Shown here piece after piece: positions 49,601 to 61,600 of a stretch of DNA of 64,000 bases (position 1 is the stretch's first letter; every line of letters starts with the position of its first letter). The stretch lies in NCBI GenBank assembly GCA_029721435.1, contig CM056587.1, forward strand, positions 14,479,667 through 14,543,666, in the 5' to 3' direction. A program made the position numbers and the translations under genes. This stretch comes from Gymnothorax reevesii (Eukaryota > Chordata > Actinopteri > Anguilliformes > Muraenidae). The notes below the pieces were generated by a model. That model was not told where the DNA came from. It did not search any database and saw only the letters and a program-made list of their open reading frames with translations.

Positions 49601-52600
49601 GTACCTCATAAATACAATAACATATGCGTCTTTGCAAATGATCTGAGTGATCACTCCACCATCGCAGTGGTTAGAATTGCTGAACTCCCTAAGACCAAGC
49701 CATGCATTGTGTACAAGAGAGACCTTAAACACTTTCATGAAGAGTTCTTTATCCGTGACCTGTATTATTGTAAATGGGACAGGATCTACTTATTTGATGA
49801 TGTGAAATTGGCCTGGAGCTATTTTCATGATGAATTCCTGAATTTAATTCATAAACATGCCCCCTATCGGAATTTCAGGGTAAAAGGGCGCAACAATCCC
49901 TGGTTTCACCCAGAAATCAGAAATCTTATTAAAAAAACAGAGATGCTGCCTAGGCAAGCAACAAAATCTGAAAACGACTGGCATTACTTCCGCCAGCTGC
50001 GTAAAAAATGTACATCTTTGATTAAGAAGGCCAAAGCTGAGTTTTATTTAACAGAAACCACAAACAACCTAAATGATCCATAGAAATTTTTGAAGGTAGT
50101 GAAGTCGTCATCTGGCGCTGCTCAGCAAATTGAATTACCAAACCTCTTGGTCAAAGGCTCCATGAATTTGACTGATTAATCAGCAATGCTAGATTTCTTC
50201 AATGAGCATTTTGTCTCAGTGGGTCATCAATATGATAAGGAAAATTCCAATAAATGATGTGACCGAGGATTCTAAGGATGAGGCAGTAAGCAGCCATAAA
50301 GGAAACTCCATTTACTTTGAACCTGTGTCCACATCCGAGGTCTGTAGAGCCCTGACCAGTTTGGATACAAAAAAAGCAGCTGGTCCTGATAAATTAGACC
50401 CTTTTTTCTTGAAGTTGGCTGCTAATCACATTGCTGGGCCTTTGACTCACATTTTCAATCTCAGCCTCAGCACCAACAAACTCCCAAAAGATTGTAAGTC
50501 TGCTTTTGTCCTTCCCTTGTTAAAGGGGGGTAACCCATCAGATGTGAATAATTACAGGCCTATTTCCAAATTATGCATTGATGCAAAAATATTGGAAAAA
50601 ATCATCAGTGAACAATTAAAAGATTTCCTAGAACCTAATAGTATTTAAAATAAATTTCAATCTGGCTTTAGGAAGCAACATAGTGCCTTTGCAGCTGCCC
50701 TGAAAGTTTTAGATGATCTCATTGAAGCCCTCAATTTAAAAAAAGTATGCGTTACCCTTTTTATTGATCTCTCTATGGCCTTTGACTCGGTCACCCACAA
50801 GATCTGAAAGAAAATCGGCATTTCTAACCAGGCAGCTACCTGGTTTGCTGATTACCTGTTCAATAGGACTCCGTGTGTTCAGACGGCCAACACCACATCA
50901 TCTTTACTAGAGATCACTAAAGGTGTGCTGCAGGGCTTGGTCCTTGGACCCATTTTATTCTCTATCTACATAAATGATCTTTGTGTCAACTTGTCAAACG
51001 CTGCCTATCATCCTTATGCCGATGACACTGTTATTTATTGTTGTGCGTCCTCTGCTGTACATGCATTTGAGTTGTTACAGTCTGCATTAATTGTTGTCGA
51101 GGCCCGCCTATGAAGTCTCAAATTGGTCTTAAACGCCAACAAGTCAAAAATGATGGTTTCCTCAAAAGCTCCTTACTCAAATGAAAATACCTCTTCTCTA
51201 ATAACTGCTGAAGGTAATCCAATTGAGGCTGTCACCAATTACAAATACTTGGGTTTCCTCTTAGATTGTGAGCTTTCCTTCAAACCACATATTGAAAACC
51301 TGGTCAAAAAACTCAGGCTAAAGCTTGGTTTCTTTTATAGAAATCGCTTGCGTTTCTCTCTGGGAGCACGTAAACTGCTTGTGTTGTCAACTTTTTTACC
51401 AGGCTGATCTAAAAATGTCTGAACTTGTTTCTTTTAACGTCTTCCGTCGTCTCCTGAAAGATCAACAGGAAAAATCATCTGGACATTGCCTCTGCTTTTA
51501 ATTATCTCTGTCATCACGACCCCTTTGAACTTTGCTTTTACTATATTCAACTGTGCTCTATTTATTTTAATTTATTTGTATATTAATTTATTTTATTGTA
51601 TTTTATGAATGCTCTTTACGACATGTGCTGCTGCCTTCTTGGCCAGGTCACCCTTTAAAATTATATCATGATCTCAACAGGATTTTACCTGGTTAAATAA
51701 AGGTTAAATAAAAATAAAAACAAGCAAGGATGGGGTGAGGTTCACCACTTTCTGAACAATGGAGTGAACTAATAGTCCAACAGTTTAAGAACAATGTTTC
51801 TCAAAAAGTATGCGTTTCTCTTTTTATTGATCTCTCTAAGGCCTTTGACTCAGTCAACCACGAGATATTGCTCAACATCTTAAAGAAAATTGGCATTTCT
51901 AACCAGGCAGCTACCTGTTTTGCTGATTACCTGTCCAATAGGACTCAGTGTGTTCAGATGGCCAACACCACATCATCTTTACTAGGGATCACTAAAGGTG
52001 TGCTGCAGGGCTTGGTCCTTGGACCCATTTTATTCTCTATCGACATAAATTAACTTTTTATTTTTATGAATATTTATTTTTATGTATTATTTTATGAATG
52101 CTCTTTACGACGTGTGCTGCGGCCTTCTTGGCCAGGTCACCCTTGAAAATTAGATCACGGTCTCAATGGGATTTTAGCCAGTTAGATAAAGGTTAAATAA
52201 AAATAAAAACAAGCACGGATGGGGTGAGGTTCACCACTTTCTGAACAACAGAGTGAACAAATAGTCCAACAGTTTAAGAACAATGTTTCTCAAAAAGTAT
52301 GCGTTTCTCTTTTTATTAATCTCTCTAAGGCCTTTGACTCAGTCAACCACGAGATATTGCTCAACATCTTAAAGAAAATTGGCATTTCTAACCAGGCAGC
52401 TACCTGTTTTGCTGATTACCTGTCCAATAGGACTCAGTGTGTTCAGACGGCCAACACCACATCATCTTTACTAGGGATCACTAAAGGTGTGCTGCAGGGC
52501 TTGGTCCTTGGACCCATTTTATTCTCTATCGACATAAATTAACTTTTTATTTTTATGAATATTTATTTTTATGTATTATTTTATGAATGCTCTTTACGAC

Positions 52601-55600
52601 GTGTGCTGCGGCCTTCTTGGCCAGGTCACCCTTGAAAATTAGATCACGGTCTCAACGGGATTTTACCTAGTTAGATGAAGGTTAAATAAAAATAAAAACA
52701 AGCACGGATGGGGTGAGGTTCACCACTTTCTGAACAACAGAGTGAACAAATAGTCCAACAGTTTAAGAACAATGTTACTCAATGTGCTATTGCAAGGAAT
52801 TTAGGGATTTCATCATCTACAGTCCATAATATCATCAAAAGATTCAGAGAATCCAGAGGAATTTCTACACGTAAGAGGCAAGGCCGAAAACCAACATTGA
52901 ATGCTTGTGATCATCGGTCTCCCAAGTGGCACTGCATTAAAAACCAACATTATTCTGTGAAGGATATTATCATGTGGGCTCAGATACACTTCAAAAAACC
53001 ATTGTCAGTTACCACAGTTTAGCTACACCTACAAGTGCAAGTTAACTCTATCATGCAAAGCAAAAGCCATATTTCAACAAACCCAGAAACGTTGCCGGCC
53101 TCTCTGGGCCCGAGCTCATTTGAGATGGACTGACGCAAAGTGGAAAAGTGTGCTGTAGTCTGAGGAATCCACATTTCAAATAGTCCTCTGGCCTAAGAGG
53201 AAAAGTATCATCCAGATTGTTATCAGCGCAAAGTTCAAAAGCCAGCGTCTGTGATGGTATGGGTATGTGATAGTGCCCATGGCATGGGTAACTTGCACAT
53301 CTGTGGAAGCACCATTAATGCTGAAAGGTACATTGGAGGAACATATGCTGCCACCCAAGCGACATCTTTTTCAGGGACGTCCCTGCTTAGTTCAACAAGA
53401 CAATGCCAAGCCACATTCTGCATGTTAAAACAGCATGGCTTCTTATTAAAAGAGTGCGGGTAATAGACTGGCCTGCTTGCAATCCTGACTTGTCTCCCAT
53501 TGAAAATGTGTGGCGCATTATGAAGTGCAAAGTACGACAATGGAGACCCCAGACTGTTGAGCAACTGAAGTCGTACATCAAGCAAGAATGGGAAAGAATT
53601 CCACCTACAAAGCTTCTACAATTAGTGTCCTCAGTTCCCAAGCGCTTATTGAGTGTTGTTTATGTAACACTGTGGTAAACATGCCCCTGTCCCAGCTTTT
53701 TAGGAACGTGTTGCTGGCATCAAATTAAAAATCAGTAAATATTTCCAAAAAACAATAACGTTTATCAGTTTGAACATTAAATATCTTGTCTTTGTTATGT
53801 ACACAATTGAATCTACGTCGAAAAGGATTTGCCTGTCATTGTATTTTGTTTTTAGTCAAGTTTTACGCATCCCGACTTCACTGGATTAGGGTTTGTATGA
53901 GAGAGTGTGAGCATGTGTTTTAGAAAGTGTATGAGGGTTCGAGAGAGTGCCAGCTTATGTGTGAGTGCATGTATGAGAGTGTGTGAGTGTGAGAGAGAGA
54001 GAGTGTGTGACTGCGTGTGTGTGAGTGTGTGTGTATGAAAGTGTGTGAATGTGAGAGATAGTGTGTGAGTGGGTTAGAGTATGAGCATATATGAGCGCAT
54101 GGGAGAGTGAGAAACTTTGTGAGTACATGTGTTCATTGGAGAGAGTGTGTGAGCATACGTGTATGTGCGACAGAGTGTGTGTCAGTGTGTGAGCACGCAT
54201 GTGTATTACAGCATTTATATGTGAGGGAGTGCATGAGTGCCTGCATGCTTTCCTGCATGTGTGTGCTTGTGCAAGCATGCGTGAGAGAGAATGCGGGAGT
54301 GCATGTGTATGTTTGGCTATGTGTGCAGATGCTTGTGAGTGTGTGTGAGAGAGAATGTGAGTTTGAACACTAACTCACCTGGATAAAGGACTTGCAGTTT
54401 GTGAATCCCCGGTACCCTCTCTCCCTTCAGAGCGATTTCAGCAGATGAGACTTGTGAGCACAGTGACCAGTGCTTTCTCCCGCCTCTACACACAAGTGAC
54501 CAGCCGTCCCAAGGCAGCCATCAGGAGCAAGTCAGAATCAATAGAAGAGAAGGAGGAGTCTGCAGAGCTGAAGGTGGAGATGGCAGAGGTGGAGGCGAAG
54601 TCTTCAGAGAAGAAGGCAGATTCTGCAGAGGTGGAGTCAGCAAAAGTGGAGGCGGAGCCTGTGCAGGTGAAGGCAGAGTTTGCAGAGCTGAAGGCTGACT
54701 CTGCACAACTGAAGGTGGAGTCTGCAGAGGTGGAGGCGGAGTCAGGAGAGGAGCTGGCAGAGCCTTCAGTGGTAGAGTCAGAGTCTACAGAGATTCAGAC
54801 AGAAACTGTTAAAGTGAAGGAGGACTCTTCAGGGGCGGAGTCTGCAGAGGTGGGGGCGGAGTCAGTTGAGGTGAAGGTGGAGTCTGCAGAGATGGAGGCT
54901 GAGTCTTCAGAGGAGAAAGCGGAGTTTACAGAGCTGAAGGTAGAGTCTGCAGAGGCGGAGTTTGCTGAAGAGAGGGCAGAGTTTTCAGCAGTGGAGGTGG
55001 AGTTATTGAAGGTGAAGGTGGAGTCGGGAGGAGTGGAGGCGGAGTCAGGAGAGGAGCTGGCAGAGCCTTCAGTGGTAGAGTCAGAGTCTACAGAGATTCA
55101 GACAGAATCTGTTAAAGTGAAGGACTCTACAGGGGCAGAGTCTGCAGAGATGAAGGAGGAGTCTGTGAAGATGAAGGCAGTGTCTTCAGAGAAGAAGGCA
55201 GACTCTGCAGAGGTGGAGTCAGCCGAGCTGAAGGCGGAGTCTACAAAGTTAAGGTTAGATTCTGCAGAGGAAGAGACTGAGTCTGTGGAGGCGAAGGCGG
55301 TGTCAGCACAGCTGAAGGTGGAGTATGCAGTGGTGGAAGCGGAGTGTGTGGAGGTGAAGGTGGAGTCTGCAGAGGAGAAGGGGGAGTTTGTAGACCTGAA
55401 GGCAGAGCCAGCACAGCTGAAGGTGGAGTCTGCAGATAAGCAGATGGGATCTTTAGACTTGAAGGTGGAATTTGCACTGGTGGAGGTGGAGTCTGTGGAG
55501 GTGACTGTGGGGTCTACAGAGGTGGGGGCGGAGTCTTCAGAAGAGAAGGGGGAGTTTGCAGAGGTGGAAGTGGAGTCTGCCATGGGGAAGGTAGAATTTT

Positions 55601-58600
55601 CAGGGGTGGAGGCGGAGTCAGTGAGGGTGAAGGTGGGGTCCGGAGGAGTGGAGGCGCAGTTGGGAGAGAAGCTGGCAGATCCTTCAGAGTCAGAGTCTAC
55701 AGAGATTCAGACAGAATCTGTAAAAGTGAAGGAGGAGCCTTCAGGGGTGGAGTCTACAGAGGCGAAGGCGGAGTCAACTTTACTAGAGGCGAAGACTGAA
55801 AATATGAAGGCGAAGTCTACAAAGTCGAAGGTAAAATATATTGAGGGAAGTATGTTAAAATTAACACTGAAAGCAGTGAATTTGGAAATTCTCTTTGAGC
55901 TGTACTATGGTATGTTGAAAACAATATAACAGCAAATTGTTTGATGTTTCTCCACATTAAATGTATTACTTTTTCAAAGTGAACATTTCAAGGTTGATTC
56001 TTGCAACATAGTTTAAGTTAAGAATTTATTTACCACTAATTAATGTTACCATTCCTTTTCAGAACAGTTAATAAGCACTAAGGAAGTAAAGGCGCAAAAT
56101 TTTTTAAGAATCTCTAGCCGTGAGCTCGCATCTTGTCAACCATTGTCTTTATCTTAGAAAGTGGGTGTTCTGGGTGTTCAATCATGCACAACGCATACAT
56201 AACTCCCAACGGATGTCTTGTATTGAGTTTTCTCTTGCGCTGTCTTCACTGCGAAAGTGGGTTCACTGAAGATAACGCGATGTAAACTTATCAAGGTTGC
56301 TAAATCAGCGTTCACATGAGAAGTAAAGTGAGTTGTGCGTTGTGTAGATGTATGTAAAACTGCCTGCCATTCATTGTCGAGTGTGAATCACATTATTTAT
56401 TTCAGTAGCTCTAATGTTACATCCTCATTGATAACCTGGCAGAATTAAATTTGTCCGTCAATGGTAATTGAGTGTCAGCAGAACATTAGCCTTTTTAGTG
56501 CTGGCATAAATTTGTCATAATGATTAGACCAGTCAACACCTGGTTTTGTTGTCCAGTTAGTCTGGTCTAATATATAGACAGTGTTACACAGCAGTTTTAC
56601 TGGATTATCTAATTTATGCCGTGTAACATTGATTGATTTGGTTAACTTCAGTTCGGTAATCTAGGTAGCTTTAGGCTAACCTGATGGATCACGTGAGAGA
56701 ACATTAACTCGAATTGTTCCAATAATAACCGTTAGCTGGGCTAACATTGACACATTATCTGCCGCTAAGGTGGATCGCCAGTCGCTAATAATAAGCAATA
56801 TATTTGTTGAAATTCATTTGTGTATCCGTCTTCACTACAGCCAGCACACTGTCTCGCTACATCCCCCAAAAAATGTCGCTGCACATAAGTGCTTCTCTGC
56901 CATAGAATACTATAACGGTTGCTTACTACCGGGCATAGTAAAACGGCCGCTTGACCGCTTCTGCTTGCTTCAACCTCCCAATGCAGTTCTCTATCACGTC
57001 AGCAATTCAGTTATTTTATATCAGTGCCGACACAAATCCGTACCTAGATAGAGTGTAGCTTTTGGACTTGTTTCTGGTGACAGTGTGGATTTTCCGTACC
57101 TTTTGTCGTCTGAAGCACATGGTGTCCATTTCTCAAAAAAAAAAAAAAAAAACCTGAAATATTGAAATTTCACATTTTTTTAGTCTTTCAATTGTCTTAT
57201 GCACCATAGTGGGTGGAAGTGCCCTGCCTCAACTTCTTTTGGAATATACTGCAGGCCCGAATGTCAGGAATAGATGTATAGTTACCAATGAAATGAAGTT
57301 GAAGATAAAAACATAAATATCTTGTCTTCATACTGTTTGCTATAAAATACAAGTCAAAGCATATTTTGAAATTACTGCTTTTGTATTTGCATTTTCCATA
57401 TTGTTGCAACCTTTTCTGGGTTGGGGTTGTACATAATTCTGTGTATACCACATGGTGCAATATATTTACTGAATTTCCCACATGGTCCACGTGAGGGAGC
57501 TCTATTGGAGTGCTCTCCAAGTCTTTCAGTCAGTCTGTATGTGCTGGCCGCTGCCGTGCGTGTTACAGTGTGATTTTTTTTCCCCCAAAGGAAAAAATGC
57601 TTTGCGAAAGAATGATGCCCTTATCACTGTGGCATGTTAACCTGGTAATAATTGGCAATACATCTATGGAGACCTATCGACTGATTATTTATGTTTGTTC
57701 AAGAAGAGGCATGTAGTGTGTGTATATGGGATAAACTTTCTGTTTCTGAGGAATCGTGAAAGAAATATCCAATCTTTATCTGTTCGGTACAGAGCAATGA
57801 CAAGAGAACTGAAGAGAACCACATTCTGGGAAAAACTGGCCAAGGTAAGTTTGCCGAAATTGATGGCTCATTCAATCAATATCACTTTGACAAAACAGAG
57901 AGAAAAGGTATCATTTTTGGATTTTTTTTGGAACATGGACAGTTATTATGCAATTGCTATTTCGTGCTTTCCGTGTTCATGGGAATTCCAATATTTGTAG
58001 CCTTTCAACAAATAAGAACGGGCATTTGCCAAGCAGAATTCTCTGCAGTTACAGGGAAATATTGATGCTGAGAGATTTCAGTTTGTGTTAAAATTGAAAA
58101 TGTAAGCATTAGCAGCCCATTTTCAGGTGGGATATAATCTGGATGCAGTCCCTTCCATAGGTATCAGAAAATTGCTCCTGCTCTGCATTAAAATGTCATC
58201 AACCTGAACCTGTTGGGGGAAGTTGCTGGAGAATTTTTTTGCCAAATTGCTTTGTTCTGCCATTACGTGAAGAGTTAATTAAGTGATGACATAAAATGCA
58301 TCATAATGTTCAACCAGAGCCGTCACGAGGGCTGTGCGAAGTGTGCGACCACACAGGGCCTCGCGCCTTTAAGGGGCCTCGGGGCTTGTATTAATAAATT
58401 AATAGCCTGCATATGTTACATCACTGCACTTGAGTCGTCATGCTCCTTAAATGACAATTCTCTCTGTCAGTTTCAGTGGCGTCTCTGGAAGTGATAATTG
58501 GTGGGGCCCGGACCATGCCTTTGCGTCAATGATTGTTCCTGGCTTGTACTCAGTTATTTTCCGTTATCAACACGTTTACCAATTTTGACTATAATCCTCT

Positions 58601-61600
58601 GGCAATTGTTGTGGAAAAATACTTTTTCCAAGCAAATGGACAAATTGTTCCACTGACTCATGCAAATCTATCTCCAAAAAATAGATCCATTCTCCAGAGT
58701 CTGATGTAATTGGATTTATTGTAAATCTATACAGAAAAAGCACAAAAAAACCCAGGCTGGTCTGCGCAAACCACACAGCATCCATTCTTCATCAGTCACC
58801 CCATCCGACTGCCCTTCAGCTGTCCGACCCCTCATTTTTATTTACCTTTTTTTCATGTTTCTTTAGGTGGGATTAAACGTGACTCTCTCCACCTTCCCTA
58901 ATATTACTAATTCTGATTGGTAAATTGTCCCATGGCGATCCTCCTCTCTTAGCAACAGGTTTGCCATTACATCATAGTGTACCTTCATTCTCGGCCGTGA
59001 GGGACCACACCTAAGTCCCCCAAACCTTGGGTTCTCCTAAAGTTTAGTAAGTTATCTGAGGACATCGATTGTTCCCGAACACTCAGCTGCGCATGCTCAG
59101 GTAGTGGGACCAGGCTGACCGATATATGCTCATTCCGGAGGGTTAGCTCACTAGGCCAGCCTTGAGGATTCTGCAGAAGTGTCTTTATCAGGTTTTTTGA
59201 CAGATTTATGAGTTTTTGCCTCTTTCTCTGCTCCAAACTCCCTATGAGTATTTTTAAAGGGCCATATGAGCTATGTGTAGATAGTTGAGAGGTTAGCAGC
59301 CAGGACATTAGTGCTGTTGCAACTGGTCAGTTGATCGCAGACCAGCATGGCCATGCTGATGTTACTGATCTGGTGGCTGCAGACTAGCATGGCCATGTTT
59401 GTGTACCCGTTCTGGTCTGAGATGACAGACACAGTAAGGTGGCAAATAAGAACAGTATTAGTACTTGTTATTGTAGCATATAACAAACATTGTAAAACAT
59501 GGATGGACTTCAGTAAAAATGTATTAAACAGGTAAATGCAAATACCAATTGTGTTTATAAATGTACAATTATCTCTATATAACTCCTTGAACTCTGACTG
59601 TAAACCAAAAACTACCGGTAGTTTCTGTAGGCCGATGAGTTTCCGCTGGTGGTAGTCTAACCAGTATGAGTAACTGGGGAGAATCTGAGATCGTAATTGG
59701 TAAGAATAGGCTGGTTGCTAGTCAGAATGAGAGCTCGCAGTTGGTAATAATGGGATCTTGCAGCTGATAAAAGCAGCAGGTTGTTGCTATAAATTTAAGC
59801 TAGTAGTCGGTAGAAATAGGAGCTGGAAGCTGGTGTCACCAGTGTCAGCTGGTCACTGGTCAGGCTAGCTGTCAAAAACCTTGGTCAAACTTGGTCAAGC
59901 TGGTTACCAGCTACCAGCTCAAGATGGATTTTCCAAGAGGGTAGTGTCTAAGTCACTTTTCAAAAGTTTCTGAAAGTCTTCAACGAAACTTTAAGAGTAT
60001 ATTAATTTGTAGCTTGGAGCATTTTGAAAAATAAATAAATGGTTTCTAGAGTAGTGAGAAAAGTTGCTAAATTTAGCTAGAATATTATCAAGTTGGCATC
60101 AGTGTTTTGAAGGCAAGTAGCTGCTTTCTATGAAAGTAGAGTGTAAAATAGATTGGACGGTCAGGCATGTTTCCAGCTCTCAGACTGCCACTGCACTCAG
60201 CTTTGTCCTTTGATTGAACTTTTAGTTTTAGTTTCTTATCATAGTATTTACTGTACTACACAGCACTGAAGTGACTTAGGAAATGTCTGCAATGATTTAA
60301 TGATGTAACTTTCATCAGAGTGTATGTAGGAGTGTCAAATCTAAACTTCGCAATGCAACAGCACTGTCATGCTAAAACATACCAACATTACCAAAACATA
60401 CTGCTAACCGTATCATGCACAAACAGTGATATAATATACTCCGCCAAAATAAAAACTTCACACTCGTTTGGAGGTCGATAAGTTGAACATAAAAGAAATG
60501 AGGCTTTAAATAATGATTTTATTTAATTCTTCACTCATTAAAGATGGTGTATGATAAAAATCATGTTCATAATGTTACCAGTTCCACCAGAATTGCTACG
60601 GAAATGGCCAAGAATAAAAATGGTAAGTTACAACTTGAATAAAGGATGTCTATAGCGCATTTGTCCTCAATGGGCAGTCACATGACCTCTAAACAATTAA
60701 TTCCTAGTGGAAGTTGCAGTGACAAATCCATTACATCAATGACATGCCCCAATTTGTCGGTCTTCTGCTTGTGACGTCACATGTGGATTACCAGAACGAG
60801 GTCGGTCAGCTGTGATGCCAGTTTGTTGGAGTCCGAAGATCATGGATAGTCCGTCGACTGCATCCCATAACCCTCGCAACGTCAGTGACGGACGTTCCCG
60901 TATTCAGCATGCTAATGGCACGTTCACGCTGAATGTTTGACAGCCGTGGCATTGAAAATCAGCGAATAATTAACTGTAAAAACGTGTTTTTCCAAGATGT
61001 CACTCTTCCGTGTCAACTTGAGCTCAATTTCCGGTGTCTCATAATGTCACGTGACTAGGAACAAGAGAAAACACGCTTTAGCTTAAAGTACGCTCGCACT
61101 TGCCACGTAACTGTGCACGTCGGAGTTGATGTGTGTCATGATGTCTTTGACACCGCATTTACACTTAATAATAATAAAAACTATTTTATTAAAAGTTTCA
61201 AGAAAATATTTAAAAGTTTATGAGTGTTGTTTCTTTTTTGACTCAGTATACTTCCAGTGCTGTCAAAAAGTTTTTGCCCCATTCCCGCTTTCTTGTATTT
61301 TGGTATATTTGTGAAATTTAAGTGTTTTGGATCATCAAAATAATAATAATAATAATAGCCAAAGATAACCCAAGTAAACACTGTGGCTTAATTGCAACAA
61401 TTTTGCAAAAAAAAAAAAAAAAGACTGAGGCAAAATTCCTCCACAGCAATGTAAAAGACTCATTGCCTTTTATCGCCAAGGTTTGATGGCAGTTGTTGCC
61501 GCCATGGGTAGGCCAATCAGGTGTAGGGGTCAGTTTATTTTTCTCAAATGGGTGATATGGGTTTTTAAAAACTCTTCTTTTGTTAAAGAAATGACCATTG

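Larger units (their letters stand above)
47462..51407 (+). pseudogene. LINE endonuclease/reverse-transcriptase pseudogene
   Basis: Endonuclease domain: GIIHINVRSLLPKMDLIKIW (near 48009), SETWLN, VGDLNYDW (48402-48425), then SRSSLLDL. The mariner element cuts the frame here and it resumes at VLTNVPHKYN, with DHSTIAV (the catalytic SDH). Reverse transcriptase: KKAAGPDKLDPFFLK (50371-50415), NNYRPIS, FIDLSMAFDSV-type motif near 50762, GVLQGLVLGPILFSIYINDL (50920-50979) and YADDTVIYCC, the catalytic box (51014-51043). Frameshifts (near 48060, 50190), stops and a deletion near 50800 make it inactive. Confidence 0.85.
47313..51720 (+). mobile_element. L2/Rex-like LINE inserted in the Tc1 copy
   Basis: Near full-length non-LTR retrotransposon of about 4.4 kb (3.4 kb without the inserted mariner). 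A 5' leader is followed by an endonuclease-RT polyprotein remnant and a 3' end ACCTGGTTAAATAAAGGTTA then AATAAAAATAAAAA, a short-repeat tail typical of the L2/CR1 group. It inserted in the Tc1 element between ATTCTCAA and CAAGCAAGG. Confidence 0.85.
47042..53895 (+). mobile_element. Tc1-like transposon split by LINE and duplications
   Basis: Same family as 9424-11020: left end CAAACCCCCAATTCCAATGA, right end GACTTCACTGGATTAGGGTT, with TA just outside on the right. Element segments are 47042-47312, 51721-51803 and 52779-53895. The rest is inserted LINE and its duplicated pieces. Transposase remains include ARNLGISSSTVHNIIKRFRE (52790-52850) and SPIENVWRIMKCKVRQW (53490-53545), all with stops and shifts. 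Right and left ends are more diverged than in the other copy, so it is older. Confidence 0.88.
46994..54430 (+). other. itprid2: itprid2 intron 7 with nested transposons
   Basis: The intron holds the Tc1/LINE/mariner stack at 47042-53895 and a GT/GA-rich simple-sequence tract at 53905-54360. No extra exon was identified. Without the insertions it would be about 600 bp. Confidence 0.8.

Noticed and set aside
51868..52542. Two 61-codon genes with identical products
   Set aside because: They are the LINE RT fragments of the 489-bp duplicated unit, truncated at a deletion join.
55098..55583. 161-codon minus-strand Ser/Thr-rich frame
   Set aside because: Antisense shadow of the coding repeat in itprid2 exon 8.
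54445..55929. Single-exon gene of 494 codons
   Set aside because: The frame is the interior of itprid2 exon 8 plus intron read-through; the first codons continue the IP3R-binding domain from exon 7.
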